From the NCBI GenBank assembly GCA_003427395.1, contig BFEA01000940.1, forward strand, positions 40,475 through 74,466: DNA of 33,992 nucleotides, read 5' to 3'. Numbering within the stretch: the stretch's first letter is position 1; the number at the start of each line of letters is the position of its first letter. This document shows positions 19,662-28,250 of the stretch, in pieces. The DNA is from Chara braunii. Taxonomy: Eukaryota > Streptophyta > Charophyceae > Charales > Characeae. Made by a program: the position numbers and the translations under genes. The notes under the pieces are model-generated. The model had not been told where the DNA came from and did not search any database. It worked only from the letters and a program-made list of their open reading frames with translations.

Positions 19662-20416
19662 TAAGGGGGATCCCGAGAACTCTCTGGGCATCTATAGAGC
19701 CCGTAGAGGATACCAGGGAGGTTGTCAATGTCACTCTGCCTAGGGCCAGATTAACTGAGCCAAATAGGACTCTCCTGCAAGAAGAAGGGGAGATCCGGCG
19801 CGGTAAGGCTTTCATACGATTTGTGGTGAGTCGCGAGGGGAGGGTCGTAGTTGGAGAAGCCCGAATATTCCTTTCGAAGGAAGGCCTTGTTGAGATAGCG
19901 CGTAGCTTACGGATTAGGCAGGACCCTCTATGGGACGCTCGAGCCGTGAGAGGCCGGTTAGGAGAGTTAGTAGAGGAATTAAGGCCTCACGAAGGGTGCG
20001 ACGAGGAGTATCTAGTGACCTACGGGGGTTGGGAAGAAATACTGCGGTTCCTCTCCAGTGAGCCGGTGGAGGTCCCCCGTTTCATTTCTGAGCGGGTTTA
20101 CCCCTCCGAGGCTGCTAAGAGGGCGGTAGAAAGAAGGGTTTCCATCCTAAGTCAGTTCAGGTTCACGGGATCGGACCTCCATACCTTGTTAACTTGGTGT
20201 TTTCGGGATCCCTATAGAGACGATTGGTCGACTCTAGAAGACCTGGGTTACGCCTTTGAAGGGTGGGGTCGACACACAAGGGAGTCTAAGATATCGTGGA
20301 GATACTTAGGTAAGATCTGCGAGGAAGAGCTAGCGGGGTTGGACCCCTCAGATTTGATTCAGATAGCAATTGCGTGTCGTCGACGAAAGTTAGGGGATGA
20401 GCGAGTCGGACCTTGA
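19658..20416 (+). CDS. Accessory ORF F: intact family member, 252 residues
   Basis: Intact frame whose ATG overlaps the stop of E. It shares with ORF H the phrases VTLPR (25-29), EARIFLSKE (67-75; AEIFMSPD in H), a following DPL-x7-R-x-RL helix, Y-x-G-x-x-E-(I/V)-LR (122-130) and a V-P turn (139-140). With E it shares the later DLHTLLTWCFRDP (173-185) and LEDLGYAF (193-200) positions. It has an extra C-terminal segment (EELAGLDPSDLIQIAIACRR) that E lacks. Unknown function; no membrane segment. The last 20 nt overlap the next small ORF in another frame. Confidence 0.75.
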   Translation: MIRGIPRTLWASIEPVEDTREVVNVTLPRARLTEPNRTLLQEEGEIRRGKAFIRFVVSREGRVVVGEARIFLSKEGLVEIARSLRIRQDPLWDARAVRGRLGELVEELRPHEGCDEEYLVTYGGWEEILRFLSSEPVEVPRFISERVYPSEAAKRAVERRVSILSQFRFTGSDLHTLLTWCFRDPYRDDWSTLEDLGYAFEGWGRHTRESKISWRYLGKICEEELAGLDPSDLIQIAIACRRRKLGDERVGP

Positions 20417-20585
20417 GGGGCTTGTGGGGTTGGATAGAGTAAGGGAAGAGGTTCACCGGATCCTCGCTCTGTGCTGGGAGGAAGAAAGGAGGGCTAGGCC
20501 TGGGTCCTTACCTAGAATCAAGCTACTAGAGACGACGACAATCGCTATCCTCGACGACGTCATGATAGATCTGCTCGCGCGGTGA
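20397..20585 (+). CDS. Accessory ORF4: small 62-residue helical protein
   Basis: The ATG lies inside the end of ORF F (20-nt overlap). The product is mostly charged and helix-forming (LDRVREEVHRILALCWEEE), followed by a second hydrophobic helix (TTTIAILDDVMIDLLAR). It may be a small adaptor or a remnant of a larger ORF. No homologue is recognised. Support comes from its fit into the overlapping arrangement: its stop (20583-20585) is 4 nt before the ATG of ORF5. Confidence 0.45.
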   Translation: MSESDLEGLVGLDRVREEVHRILALCWEEERRARPGSLPRIKLLETTTIAILDDVMIDLLAR

Positions 20586-20589
20586 GGGG

Positions 20590-21066
20590 ATGAGAGCCTC
20601 GTTCGTCTCCAATAGGATTCGTTGGGAATTGGAGACCTACGAGGACGATAGCGAGGTTAAGGTCGAGGGGAGTGCGGAGCTTAACCCGGAATTGGGAGAG
20701 GACTAAGTGGTCTGCGCCGAGACGGAATTTCTAGTGGAGGTTCGACGGCTGGCCTTGTGGAAAAGAAAGAGCTGGACCACGCTAGCTAGCTTCTCGGTCC
20801 TCATTAGAGACTCCAGTGGGGTAAGGTCCTCAAGGGCTTGGAGAGAACCCTTGTTGGAAGTGGAAAGAAGATTCGAAGAAGACTCGAGGTATCTAGGGAC
20901 CCCGTTAACATCAAGGACGCACCTTGTGGAGACTAGATTTTGGCATAGGACGGGAGAGTACGAGGAGGCTTTGCGCCAAACTCTGCGAGAGGGCGGAGAG
21001 GCCGGTCGCGCTAGGTGCGAGGACTCACTAGTCGAGGCTGCCGCAAGGTTGGCCGACATGAGGTGA
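20590..21066 (+). pseudogene. Accessory ORF5: unknown protein with one nonsense codon
   Basis: An ATG 4 nt after ORF4 opens a 158-codon frame interrupted by a TAA at 20704-20706 and ending at a TGA (21064-21066). Before the stop it is acidic (LETYEDDSEVKVEG). After it comes a strand-rich part (WTTLASFSVLIRDSS) and then a charged helical C-terminus (LVEAAARLADMR). It does not clearly align with the five-member family. Function is unknown. The following ORF starts 8 nt later. Confidence 0.5.
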
Positions 21067-21074
21067 GACCCCAG

Positions 21075-21731
21075 ATGATTCGATACGAGAGGGGGGACCC
21101 CGTTGGTACCATAGAAAGGGCTTGGACGTGGGGAGGAAGATATGGAGTGACTCTCCCGAGAGTTAGAGGGGAAGGAGAGGTGACTACCGAGTTCTTCGAA
21201 ATTTACGAGCAGGAGACAGTGGTCAGGTTCTCAGTGGCGTCCGAGGGGAACAGTTGCACTAGAAAGGCGGAAATCTTTATGTCCCCTGACGCCCAACTAA
21301 TCTTCGCAACTGAATTAGTGGAAGGCAAAGATCCTCTAGGCATCGCCAAAAGGGCCCTAGAACGATTGAGGAGATTGAGAGGGGGTGGCACCGGGGGCCC
21401 CATGATTGATGGGGTAGAATACCGAGGGAGGACGGAAGTTCTAAGGGTAGCCCACGAGAGAACTTGGAATATCCCTACCTGGGCCTATCGGCTACTTTAT
21501 GCTGACGACGAGACCGTGAGGAGAGTCCAATTGAGGGGTCAGGTGATAGAAAAATTCCCACTGGGTGAAGAAGGAGGGCACGAGTTATTCACCCAGTGCT
21601 GGGAGTCGAGAGAGGATACCGACTTCGAGTGGTGGGCGTGCGTTGGAGAGTTCATCAAGCCCCTGTTCTCCGGACAGCCAGGTGATGTGGACAGGGACTT
21701 GATTAGGAGATGTGCGCAAGAAAGGGATTAG
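21075..21731 (+). CDS. Accessory ORF H: intact fifth family member, 218 residues
   Basis: I chose the ATG at 21075 because it gives the family's M-I-R start and follows the previous stop by 8 nt; the frame is open further upstream to 21015. It aligns with ORF F: VTLPR (25-29), VVRFSVASEG (49-58), RKAEIFMSPD (63-72), EGKDPLGIAKRALERL (83-98), YRGRTEVLRVA (116-126), NIPTWAYRL (132-140), HELFTQCWESRED (169-181) and a late V-G-E-F. The relationship to E is weaker. No known domain. Its last 20 nt overlap the next small ORF. Confidence 0.72.
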   Translation: MIRYERGDPVGTIERAWTWGGRYGVTLPRVRGEGEVTTEFFEIYEQETVVRFSVASEGNSCTRKAEIFMSPDAQLIFATELVEGKDPLGIAKRALERLRRLRGGGTGGPMIDGVEYRGRTEVLRVAHERTWNIPTWAYRLLYADDETVRRVQLRGQVIEKFPLGEEGGHELFTQCWESREDTDFEWWACVGEFIKPLFSGQPGDVDRDLIRRCAQERD

Positions 21732-21964
21732 GGGCATCCCGGACCTGGATATCGCAAATCTTGCGTTGGCCGCTAGTGAGGAAAAAAAATTGAGGGACTC
21801 TTGGTGGACTGTGACCAGCGAGGAGTTGGAGGGAGAGGGTGCTGACGAGGATTCTAGTGAAGAGAAGGGGGGATCGGGGGAAGAAGAGGACTCGGAAGAT
21901 AGCCCAGACAATAGTGATGGACGAGCCGGAAGATAACGCAGACGATAGTGAGGAAGGTGACTAG
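21712..21964 (+). pseudogene. Accessory ORF6: small protein with acidic tail, frameshifted
   Basis: A frame overlapping the end of ORF H encodes RKKGIRGIPDLDIANLALA and then a Glu/Ser/Asp-rich tail (EEEDSEDSPDNSDG), ending at a TAA (21934-21936). It has no in-frame ATG, only a GTG at 21712; an ATG at 21710 is in the neighbouring frame. A different frame downstream continues the acidic tail (DEPEDNADDSEEGD) to a TAG at 21962-21964, so a single-base change near 21915 probably truncated it. Acidic tails of this kind occur in nucleic-acid-mimic and chaperone-binding proteins; no function is assigned. Confidence 0.4.
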
Positions 21965-22148
21965 AAATAGCCAATAAGCGTGCATGGAGAGTGAAGTAGA
22001 GGCTGGTCTCTCTAGTCCGCCGGAAACCGCTGAAAGAAGGGAGGTAGTGAAGAGTCTCGAGTTGGGAGCTAGTCTAAGTAGGGTGGTGGAAGAAATGATA
22101 GAGGGCACGAAGAAGCTAGGAGTGGCAAGGGGTCCGAAAATGGCTTCT

Positions 22149-22830
22149 GGAGAAAGACAGGCCTCGGAGGGGCAAAGAGCTGGCGCGGAAGTACGAGTGC
22201 ACAGGGATGTGGGGCCGCGGGTGCCGGTGAACGAAGGGGTCACCGAAGACGCAAGAGGCGTTCCGGTGGAATCCCGGTGGGCGGACCTGATGGACGCGGA
22301 GGCAAGGATGGGAGAAGCTCAGGGATTTTCTAGAGATAGGCAGGGGTATCGAGCACTTACGGGGGAGGAAGAAGAGTGTCAAGACAGGAGGGACTTAAGA
22401 GAAGGGAGGTCAGCAGAAGCCGGCGGTAGGCCACAAAGATGGGTCGAGAGGATACCGGAGGTCGTCACAGGTGAGAGGCAGGCTTTAGTAGGGCAAAGAA
22501 CTGGCGCGGAAATGCGAATGCCTGCGAGAGAAGGGTCGGTTGAGGGTTCAAGGGGCTACCTATAGAGTCTCGGTGGACGGATTTACCGGACGCGAGAATG
22601 GGAGAGGCTCTAGAGTTTCCAAAAGATAGGGTGGGGTACCGGCCACCCAGGAGAGAAGAGGAGGGGGGACCAAGTAGAAGGGACCTCAGAGACGAGAGGC
22701 CAGTAGAGGCTGGTAGTAGGCCACGAAGGTGGGCCGAGAAAGAATCGGATGTTGCATGGGCTGCCGGCGAGATAACGGGCAGGAGTCAGGGGGTGGAGGC
22801 CTGGAGAAGCTTTAGGGGGTAGGACCACGC
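22149..22830 (+). repeat. Imperfect repeats of about 107 codons in gag N-terminal part
   Basis: Unit 1 (22149-22469) and unit 2 (22470-about 22763) share GERQA-x2-GQR-x-GAE, ESRW-x-DL-x-DA, ARMGEA, YR or YRP, RRDLR-(E/D), R-x2-EAG-x-RP-(Q/R)RW. A third, shorter and more decayed copy seems to begin near 22764 (GEITGRSQGVEAW, then ARWETDWPNE across the TAG). The frame break near 22553 lies in unit 2. Confidence 0.65.
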
Positions 22831-23158
22831 TCGGTGGGAGACGGATTGGCCCAATGAGCGAGGCGGCTACGGGGAAGACCCCTGGGGACCGTCAAGACCC
22901 CGGGCTCAGATAGAGGAGCCGGATCCCTCGTGGTACAAGCCGTACGACCCGGCAATCGATGGGCCAATGGAAGGACCCTATTTTTGCCGATACGACGAGC
23001 GACGAGTCCCCTACTACGACGTCAACCTGGGTCTGGAGGCACTCTTTTTGGACGGGCGTGACATAATGGGATTCAAAGAGAAATGGGAAAGTTATGCTTA
23101 CCGGAAGAGATTCTTCGAAAGGGAGTGGATCGACTATTTCATCCAACACTCGGACCCT

Positions 23159-23662
23159 GAGTTAGACCCCGAGATTCGGGCCATCTACCCCGCAGACGGA
23201 CGGTGGAGAACCTTCAGGGTGAGTCTATTGCAGACTTTCGCCTGTGATGATCTAATCCCTACTGTGGAGGGTTTGCGGCGAATTACAAGAGGAGAACGGG
23301 AGAGTTTGGTGGCCTTCACCCGTAGGTTCAAGCGCTTGTCCCAAGCCCTAGTGGATAGGGGGATGCTGTCTGAAGTGGATAGGTGTGTGATGTTCATGCT
23401 GCACCTACCCGAGTTAGACCCTGCGATTCGGGCTATCTACCCCGCAGACAGACAGTGGAGGACCTTCAGGGCGAGTCTATTGCAGACTTTCGCCTGTGAT
23501 GATCTAATCCCTACCGTGGAGGGTTTGCGGCGAATTAGAAGAGGAGAACGGGAGAGTTTGGTGGCCTTCACCCGTAGGTTCAAGCGCCTGTTCCAAGCCC
23601 TAGTGGATAGGGGGATGCTGTCTGAAGTGGATGGGTGTGTGATGTTCATGTTGCACCTACCC
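23159..23662 (+). repeat. Recent in-frame tandem duplication inside gag core
   Basis: Copy 1 (23159-23410) and copy 2 (23411-23662) are each 252 bp, exactly 84 codons, starting with GAGTTAGACCC and ending with CACCTACCC. By eye they differ at about 13 positions (about 95% identity). The duplicated protein segment covers most of the capsid-like helices from the IRAIYPAD turn to MLHLPE. Confidence 0.92.
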
Positions 23663-23894
23663 GAGGAAAAGAGGAAGGAGGTCCTAGAAAAGGCCCCGAG
23701 AGATTCTGCCAAATTTGAGAAAGTCGCCGAGGTAGTTTTCACAGCGGGGAGGAGTGGATGTGAGGGAGTACATGAAAGAGACCCTGGACATGGCACTCCG
23801 CAACCTGCGAGGCATGCGGAACGAAGGCCCAAGAGGGAGCGATAAACCGCCCCTAGGTCGACCTGGTTCCCGGTGGGGAGAACGGCCGACCTGA

Positions 23895-25487
23895 TGGAGA
23901 AACGAATCGAGTGGCCAAGGAGGTTGGAGGAACGACCGGGAGATAGGGGGGAATCGTGGTTCCGATTGGGGAATTTCCCATTGGAAGGATGCTAGGGATG
24001 GAAGGTGGGGAGACACCCCTCAAGCAAGGACTTCTGGGCCCCGGCCTGAGGTTAGGGCGCCACCGCCACCGGCTCCTCCTGCGCCTACAGCTGCGACAAC
24101 TCAAGGGGGTTCGCGTCTCAACAACCCGCAGGCTCGAAGCGGGTGTGTCTACTGCAATGAAGAAAAACACATCAAAAGGGACTGCCCTTATCTCACGGAG
24201 GCCTTAAGGTTGGGGGTGGTCAAGCTGAATGAGCACAAGTGGGTTGTGTGGGGAGATACCGGAGAGGCGGTCTCCTTTTACCCATCAATGAAGGTGAACG
24301 TGGACAAAAGGATGGCCTTCCAGGAGGCTAGGTTGGGGAAGAAACCTGCAATCGGGAGCTCCTCCAACACAGTTCATATCCAAATGACGGAGTCACCGGG
24401 GGGGGTGTCCATTAGGGAACCCCAGGTGTCAAGCATCAAGTTCATAGAGACCAACCCCGAGGAAGAGAGGCCTTGCCTAGGGGTGAGAACGCAGGTTGGG
24501 ACCGAGACGTCAGAAAGCCAAGGGAGCGTGACGGAGGGTACGGAAGTAAGGAGCGGCGACAATGACCAACCAATGGCCGATGCAAAAGCGGTGGAGGAAA
24601 AGAAGGAAGAGCCCACCTCACCCAAATCGCCTAAGAAAAGGGGTCCCAAAAAGTTCCAATTGAAGTGCACTCTGAATGAGATAGACACGGTAGCCCCCCT
24701 TAGGAGAACCCTGATGCAGCCTATGCAGTGCACACTTTTGGAATATCTAGCTGCCAGCAAAAGCGCCAGGGAAGAGCTCCTAAGCATCACGAGGAAGGTA
24801 AGAGTCCCGCTCGCCAGGGGGCCCACGGTGCCGGTAGAAGGTCCAGCCAAGGAAGAAGTACAGGCCTCCCGCATTACCATAGAGGAACTACCTGCCAACT
24901 TCTTCTCGGGAGAAGAGGCCAAGAAATTTTATGTGGTAGGTAGCAGCCAGCTTCAGGCAGTGGTAAGTGGGAAGAAGATGAGGGCTCTAGTAGACAACGG
25001 GTCCGAGTCTACGGTTTGTAGGGACTCCATCGTGAGGGAGCTGGGCTTGGAGATAGATCGAGGGGTATCAATGTCAATGGTAGTGGCCGATAACAAGCTG
25101 CAACCGGTGGAAGGGGTGTGTCATAGCCCCGTGATTGAGGTTGCTGGCGTAGAGGCCACGGTTCCAATCTTTTCGGTAAAAGAGTGCTCCTCCGAGTTGA
25201 TCCTCGGAAGGACCTGGCTGAGCGCGGTTCACGCTACCACGGTTGATTTGTCGGATGGAAGTCGGACCCTCTCGATCCAAAGTCCGGATGGAATCCGAGT
25301 GGTCCTGAAGACCGTAGACGCGCAAGATGAGCGTAACCAGACCAGGATTGCTAGACGCAAGGGGAGCCTGTCGAGGGTGTGTCGAGTCCGTCTGGAGGAG
25401 GTGCCCTTGACGGATAGGGGACCCAAGGGAGACCAATTGGAGGTCGTGGATGTAGGGGATAAGATTGTGATTAACGGTATGGGGTAA
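23895..25487 (+). pseudogene. Zinc knuckle and retropepsin-type protease segment of gag-pol
   Basis: The frame opens after the TGA at 23892 and runs 530 codons to a TAA at 25485. It contains a Trp/Gly/Arg-rich nucleocapsid linker, a proline-rich hinge (24048-24100), and a CCHC zinc knuckle C-V-Y-C-N-E-E-K-H-I-K-R-D-C (codons 24144-24185). A charged linker follows, then the aspartic protease: ALVDNGSESTV with the active-site Asp at 24993, and the later ELILGRTWL flap/core signature near 25195-25225. The protease would cut the polyprotein during particle maturation. The TAA is probably a mutation, because the same frame continues with an acidic linker for about 20 codons before a one-base shift near 25550 into the RT frame. 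Confidence 0.85.
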
Positions 25488-25519
25488 GAGAAGGAGGACG
25501 AGGAGGAGGAATTTGGTGA

Positions 25520-26530
25520 ATGCGTGAGTATGTCTTTTTTAGAGGTATCCCCCTAGCCGGTGGAGTTAAGAAGCACAAAACCGTGGCGGAGAAAGTAAAA
25601 CCCGCCGCGGTCAGCCGGGATAGAACGGGGGAAGCTACAATATCGGAGGAGGAGATAGTTGATATCATCCGGAAAAGGAAAGAGATTGAAGGGCAAAGGA
25701 TAACGACCGATAGGTTGGCCAAGATGGATATAGGGGACGGGAATCTCACGGAGGAGGAGAAGGGATTCATAGCCATGACCTTAAGGGGCTGCGATAAGGC
25801 CATTGCCTTTGATGACTCAAAGAGAGGAAGGATCGACCCGAGGTACGCTAAGCCGACCCGGATCCATACGGTCCCACACATGCCTTGGAAGGATAGGCCC
25901 CAGTGGAAGTACGCTCAAAAGGAGAAGGAGGAGATAATAGCTTTTATCAAGGAGAAGATCAGAACATTCGTCGCGGAGCCTTGTGAGAGTGCTTACTCCA
26001 ATAAGTGGTTCTTTCTGAGAAAAGGGGGTAACAACAAACTAAGGTGGATACAAAACCTCCAAGGGACCAACTCGGTCACTATAAGGGACGTGGAGTCGAT
26101 ACCGGAGGCAGACCTACTCGCGAAAGGATCGGCAGGTCGTTCGATATACTCGATATGTGATCTCTTCTTGGGGTATGATGGGATCCCCTTAGACTATCGC
26201 GATAGGCATATGACCACCATGCATACGCCTCTAAGGCTGGTCAAAATGATGGTGGTGCCCATGGGGTGGACTAACGGGGTGGCAGTGTTCCAAAGGGCCA
26301 TGATAGCAGTCCTCAAGGAGTTCATACCTAAAAAGGTGGAAGTCTTCCTAGATGACTTTCCGATAAAAAGGTCGGTCGAACGGGATGAGACGGAGGTTTT
26401 GCCCGGGGTAAGAAAGTTCGTGGTAGACCACATGAGCGATGTCAGGGATGTCCTTGTGAAATTGGACGATGCTAACCTCACGGTGAGCGGAACCAAGAGT
26501 CGCGGGGCGTATCGTCCATTAAGATACTAG
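25520..26530 (+). pseudogene. Reverse transcriptase segment of gypsy-like pol
   Basis: The 336-codon frame carries the RT domain from about 25880. Visible motifs are MPWKDRPQWKYAQKEKEEI before the fingers, NKWFFLRKGGNNKLRWIQNL (a basic strand), ICDLFLGYDGIPL (motif A with its Asp), a PMGWTNGVAVFQRAM block (motif B; usual form PFGLxNAPxxFQ), and F-L-D-D at 26345-26356 (motif C with two catalytic Asp). All three catalytic aspartates are present. The frame ends at a TAG (26528) created by single-base losses between about 26500 and 26530; the thumb continues in another frame from 26523. The listed ATG is only the first Met of the open stretch; the natural frame enters from the protease. Confidence 0.88.
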
Positions 26531-28025
26531 GTTCATCTGCGACAAAGATGGGCGGAGGCCCGATCCTGAGAAATTGGTGAAATTAATGACATGGTCGTCG
26601 CCACTCAAGTCCATTACAGAAGTCCGGCAGTTTCTAGGGGTGGTGGGCTACTGGAGAATCTTCATAAAAGGCTACGGTGAGAAAGTGAAACCACTTAGGC
26701 GGTTGCTCAGAAAGACGGAAGGATGGGCTTGGGGGGAGGAGCAGACGGCAGCCATGGAGGCCTTAAAAGAGGAGTTCCGCGAAGGGGGGCAGGTCTTAGG
26801 GGTTCCATTCTTTAAAGACGAAGAGAGTCGCCCATTTATAGTTTCCATGGACGCAGGGCCTAACTCGGTAGGGGGCCTCCTGTCTCAAAAGGACGGGGAG
26901 GGGAGAGAGAGACCTTTGCGATTCGAGAGTAGGACCTTGAACCCCGCCGAGAGGAATTATAGTCAAATTAAAAAGGAGGTGCTAGGGGTGCTACATTGCC
27001 TAAAGGCTTTTCGCCATTATCTGTACAGGCGACGATTTCTCCTAAGAGTGGACCCAACTGCAGTAGCAGCGGACCTTCAAAAGGATTTCTCACTGACCGA
27101 TCCGACCATCGCCCGATGGATGATACACATTAGGCTTTACGACTATAGGGTCGAGAGGATATCGGGGACCAAGAACCAGGTCGCAGACGGGTTGTCCCAG
27201 CTTCCCATTCGTGAGGAGGACCTACCTAGGCTCAAGGAGGAAGCAGTGACGATGGCTGAAAAGGAGGTAATGGAAGTCGCTGCTAATAAAGCACAAATAG
27301 CGGGGAGCAGCTGGGAAGAGATAGGGGCCCCAAGGACTTTTTTCGCAAATCTCTACAAGGGGAAGTACCGAGACATGAGACTGTACTTAGCCGGTAGGGA
27401 AACAGGGACCGAAAGAATCCGACAAAAGGCGCTGGGGTATTGTCTACGAGGAGGCCATCTCTTCAAGAGGCCCACAAAGTTTGCGATACCCATGAGGGTG
27501 TTGTGCGATCCGGAAGAGAGAAGGGCGCTCATTGAGGAACTCCACGACGGGGTCGTTGGGGGCCATAGGGGAGTAAAGGGTACTTTCGATAAGGTCCGTA
27601 GGCTTTATTGGTGGGACGGGCAGTATACGAAAGTCGAAAAGTACTGTTCAACCTGTGAGGCTTGCCAAAAGAGGACAACGGTCCGATACAAAGAGCCCTT
27701 AGTCCCTTCGCTTCCCACGGTCCTGGGTGAAAAGATCCATGTAGACTTAGTCACCATGCCAAAAGCGGTCGGCGGACTTTGATATATAATCAACGCCCGT
27801 GATGACCTCACCGGATTCGTACAAGCGAGGGCCATTAAGAAGAAGACGGTGGAAGAAATAAGTGATTTTCTCCTTGAATATATCGTGCGGTACGGGTGTG
27901 TCGGGAAAATAGTCATGGATAGGGGAGCCGAATTCTTGAGCCAGAAGGTCAAAGGATTATTGGAGAAGGTCGGGATCCGGGCGGCCTATACAACCGCTTA
28001 TCACCCCCAAAGTAATGCACTAGAG
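26523..28025 (+). pseudogene. RT thumb, RNase H and truncated integrase of gypsy-like pol
   Basis: The frame continues pol with FICDKDGRRPDPEK and VRQFLGVVGYWRIFIKGY (RT thumb/connection). RNase H follows (FIVSMDAGPNSVGGLLSQ with Asp, NPAERNYSQIKKEVLG with Glu, LLRVDPTAV). The integrase zinc module is H-D-G-V-V-G-G-H, then C-S-T-C-E-A-C. A TGA at 27780-27782 interrupts the integrase core, but the frame resumes (DDLTGFVQARA, MDRGAEFLSQKV, AYHPQSNALEK). The D, D and E positions of the catalytic triad are all visible, the Glu being the last codon (28023-28025) before unrelated sequence. The integrase C-terminus, polypurine tract and 3' LTR are missing. Confidence 0.87.
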
Positions 28026-28250
28026 AAACAACCGAGGCAGGTGCTAGGGGTGCTAGTAAGAGCAGACACCACTAGCACTCTGCTGTTGTGGGTACCCAAA
28101 GCACCCGGGCACCATCTTTTTTTTTTTAAGAAACAACCTGGGCAGGTGCTTGGGTCTAAGGGTCGTAACAGGGGCTAAAAGCCACACCCAAGTCATAGGA
28201 AATTCCCTGATATGAGGCCTGCTGCTGTGGATACCCAAAGCACAGCCTAA
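28025..28250. repeat. Short direct and inverted repeats at the integrase breakpoint
   Basis: GAAACAACC(G/T)(A/G)GGCAGGTGCT occurs at 28025 and again at 28130. TACCCAAAGCAC occurs at 28093 and again as ATACCCAAAGCAC near 28232. The phrase ACCCAAAGCACCCGGGC (28094-28110) can also pair with GGGCAGGTGCTTGGGT (28140-28155) around a T-rich loop. This looks like a small foldback or MITE-like insertion that cut the integrase. Confidence 0.5.

Larger units (their letters stand above)
21984..23891 (+). pseudogene. gag: Broken gag of the giant gypsy-like element
   Basis: The ATG at 21984 opens the first part (to 22565), which is Glu/Arg/Gly-rich and internally repeated. A one-base shift near 22553 moves to the frame that carries the core, interrupted by a TAG at 22820-22822 and running to 23845. 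The core has the layout of Ty3/gypsy gag: FKEKWESYAYRKRFF, then RWRTFRVSLLQTFACDD, PTVEGLRR, a (V/S)AFTRRFKRL helix, ALVDRGMLSEVDRCVMFML and LPEEKRKEV. A second shift near 23750 leads to VDVREYMKETLDMALRNLRG and then the basic, Trp/Gly-rich linker, stopped by a TGA at 23892. The zinc knuckle follows in that same frame. An exact 84-codon duplication lies inside the core. Confidence 0.82.
15662..28025 (+). mobile_element. Giant Ty3/gypsy-like element with polycistronic accessory genes
   Basis: One strand carries, in order, about ten small accessory ORFs (15662-21964), gag (21984-about 23890), a zinc knuckle and protease (23895-25487), reverse transcriptase (25520-26530), and RNase H with integrase (26523-28025). 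The pol order PR-RT-RH-IN is that of Ty3/gypsy (Metaviridae). The tight, overlapping accessory ORFs upstream of gag are not a feature of ordinary plant gypsy elements, though Ogre-type elements carry a single extra ORF upstream of gag. The integrase is cut off at the catalytic glutamate, and neither LTR was identified, so the limits given are those of coding content only. In-frame stops and single-base shifts in A, C, D, ORF5, gag and pol show this copy is inactive. Confidence 0.75.

Noticed and set aside
16809-21731. Bacterial operon or bacterial contamination as explanation for the ATGA overlaps
   Set aside because: No ribosome-binding-site pattern precedes the starts, the proteins match no bacterial family I know, and the array runs straight into a eukaryotic gypsy gag-pol on the same strand.
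22545-22566. Canonical -1 ribosomal frameshift site in gag
   Set aside because: The sequence AAGGGGC does not fit the X-XXY-YYZ slippery pattern, and the shift lies inside a repeat unit, so a simple indel is more likely.
26345-26356. F-L-D-D instead of Y-x-D-D in the reverse transcriptase
   Set aside because: Phe before the catalytic pair is common in Ty3/gypsy elements (VFIDD-type), so this is not a novelty.
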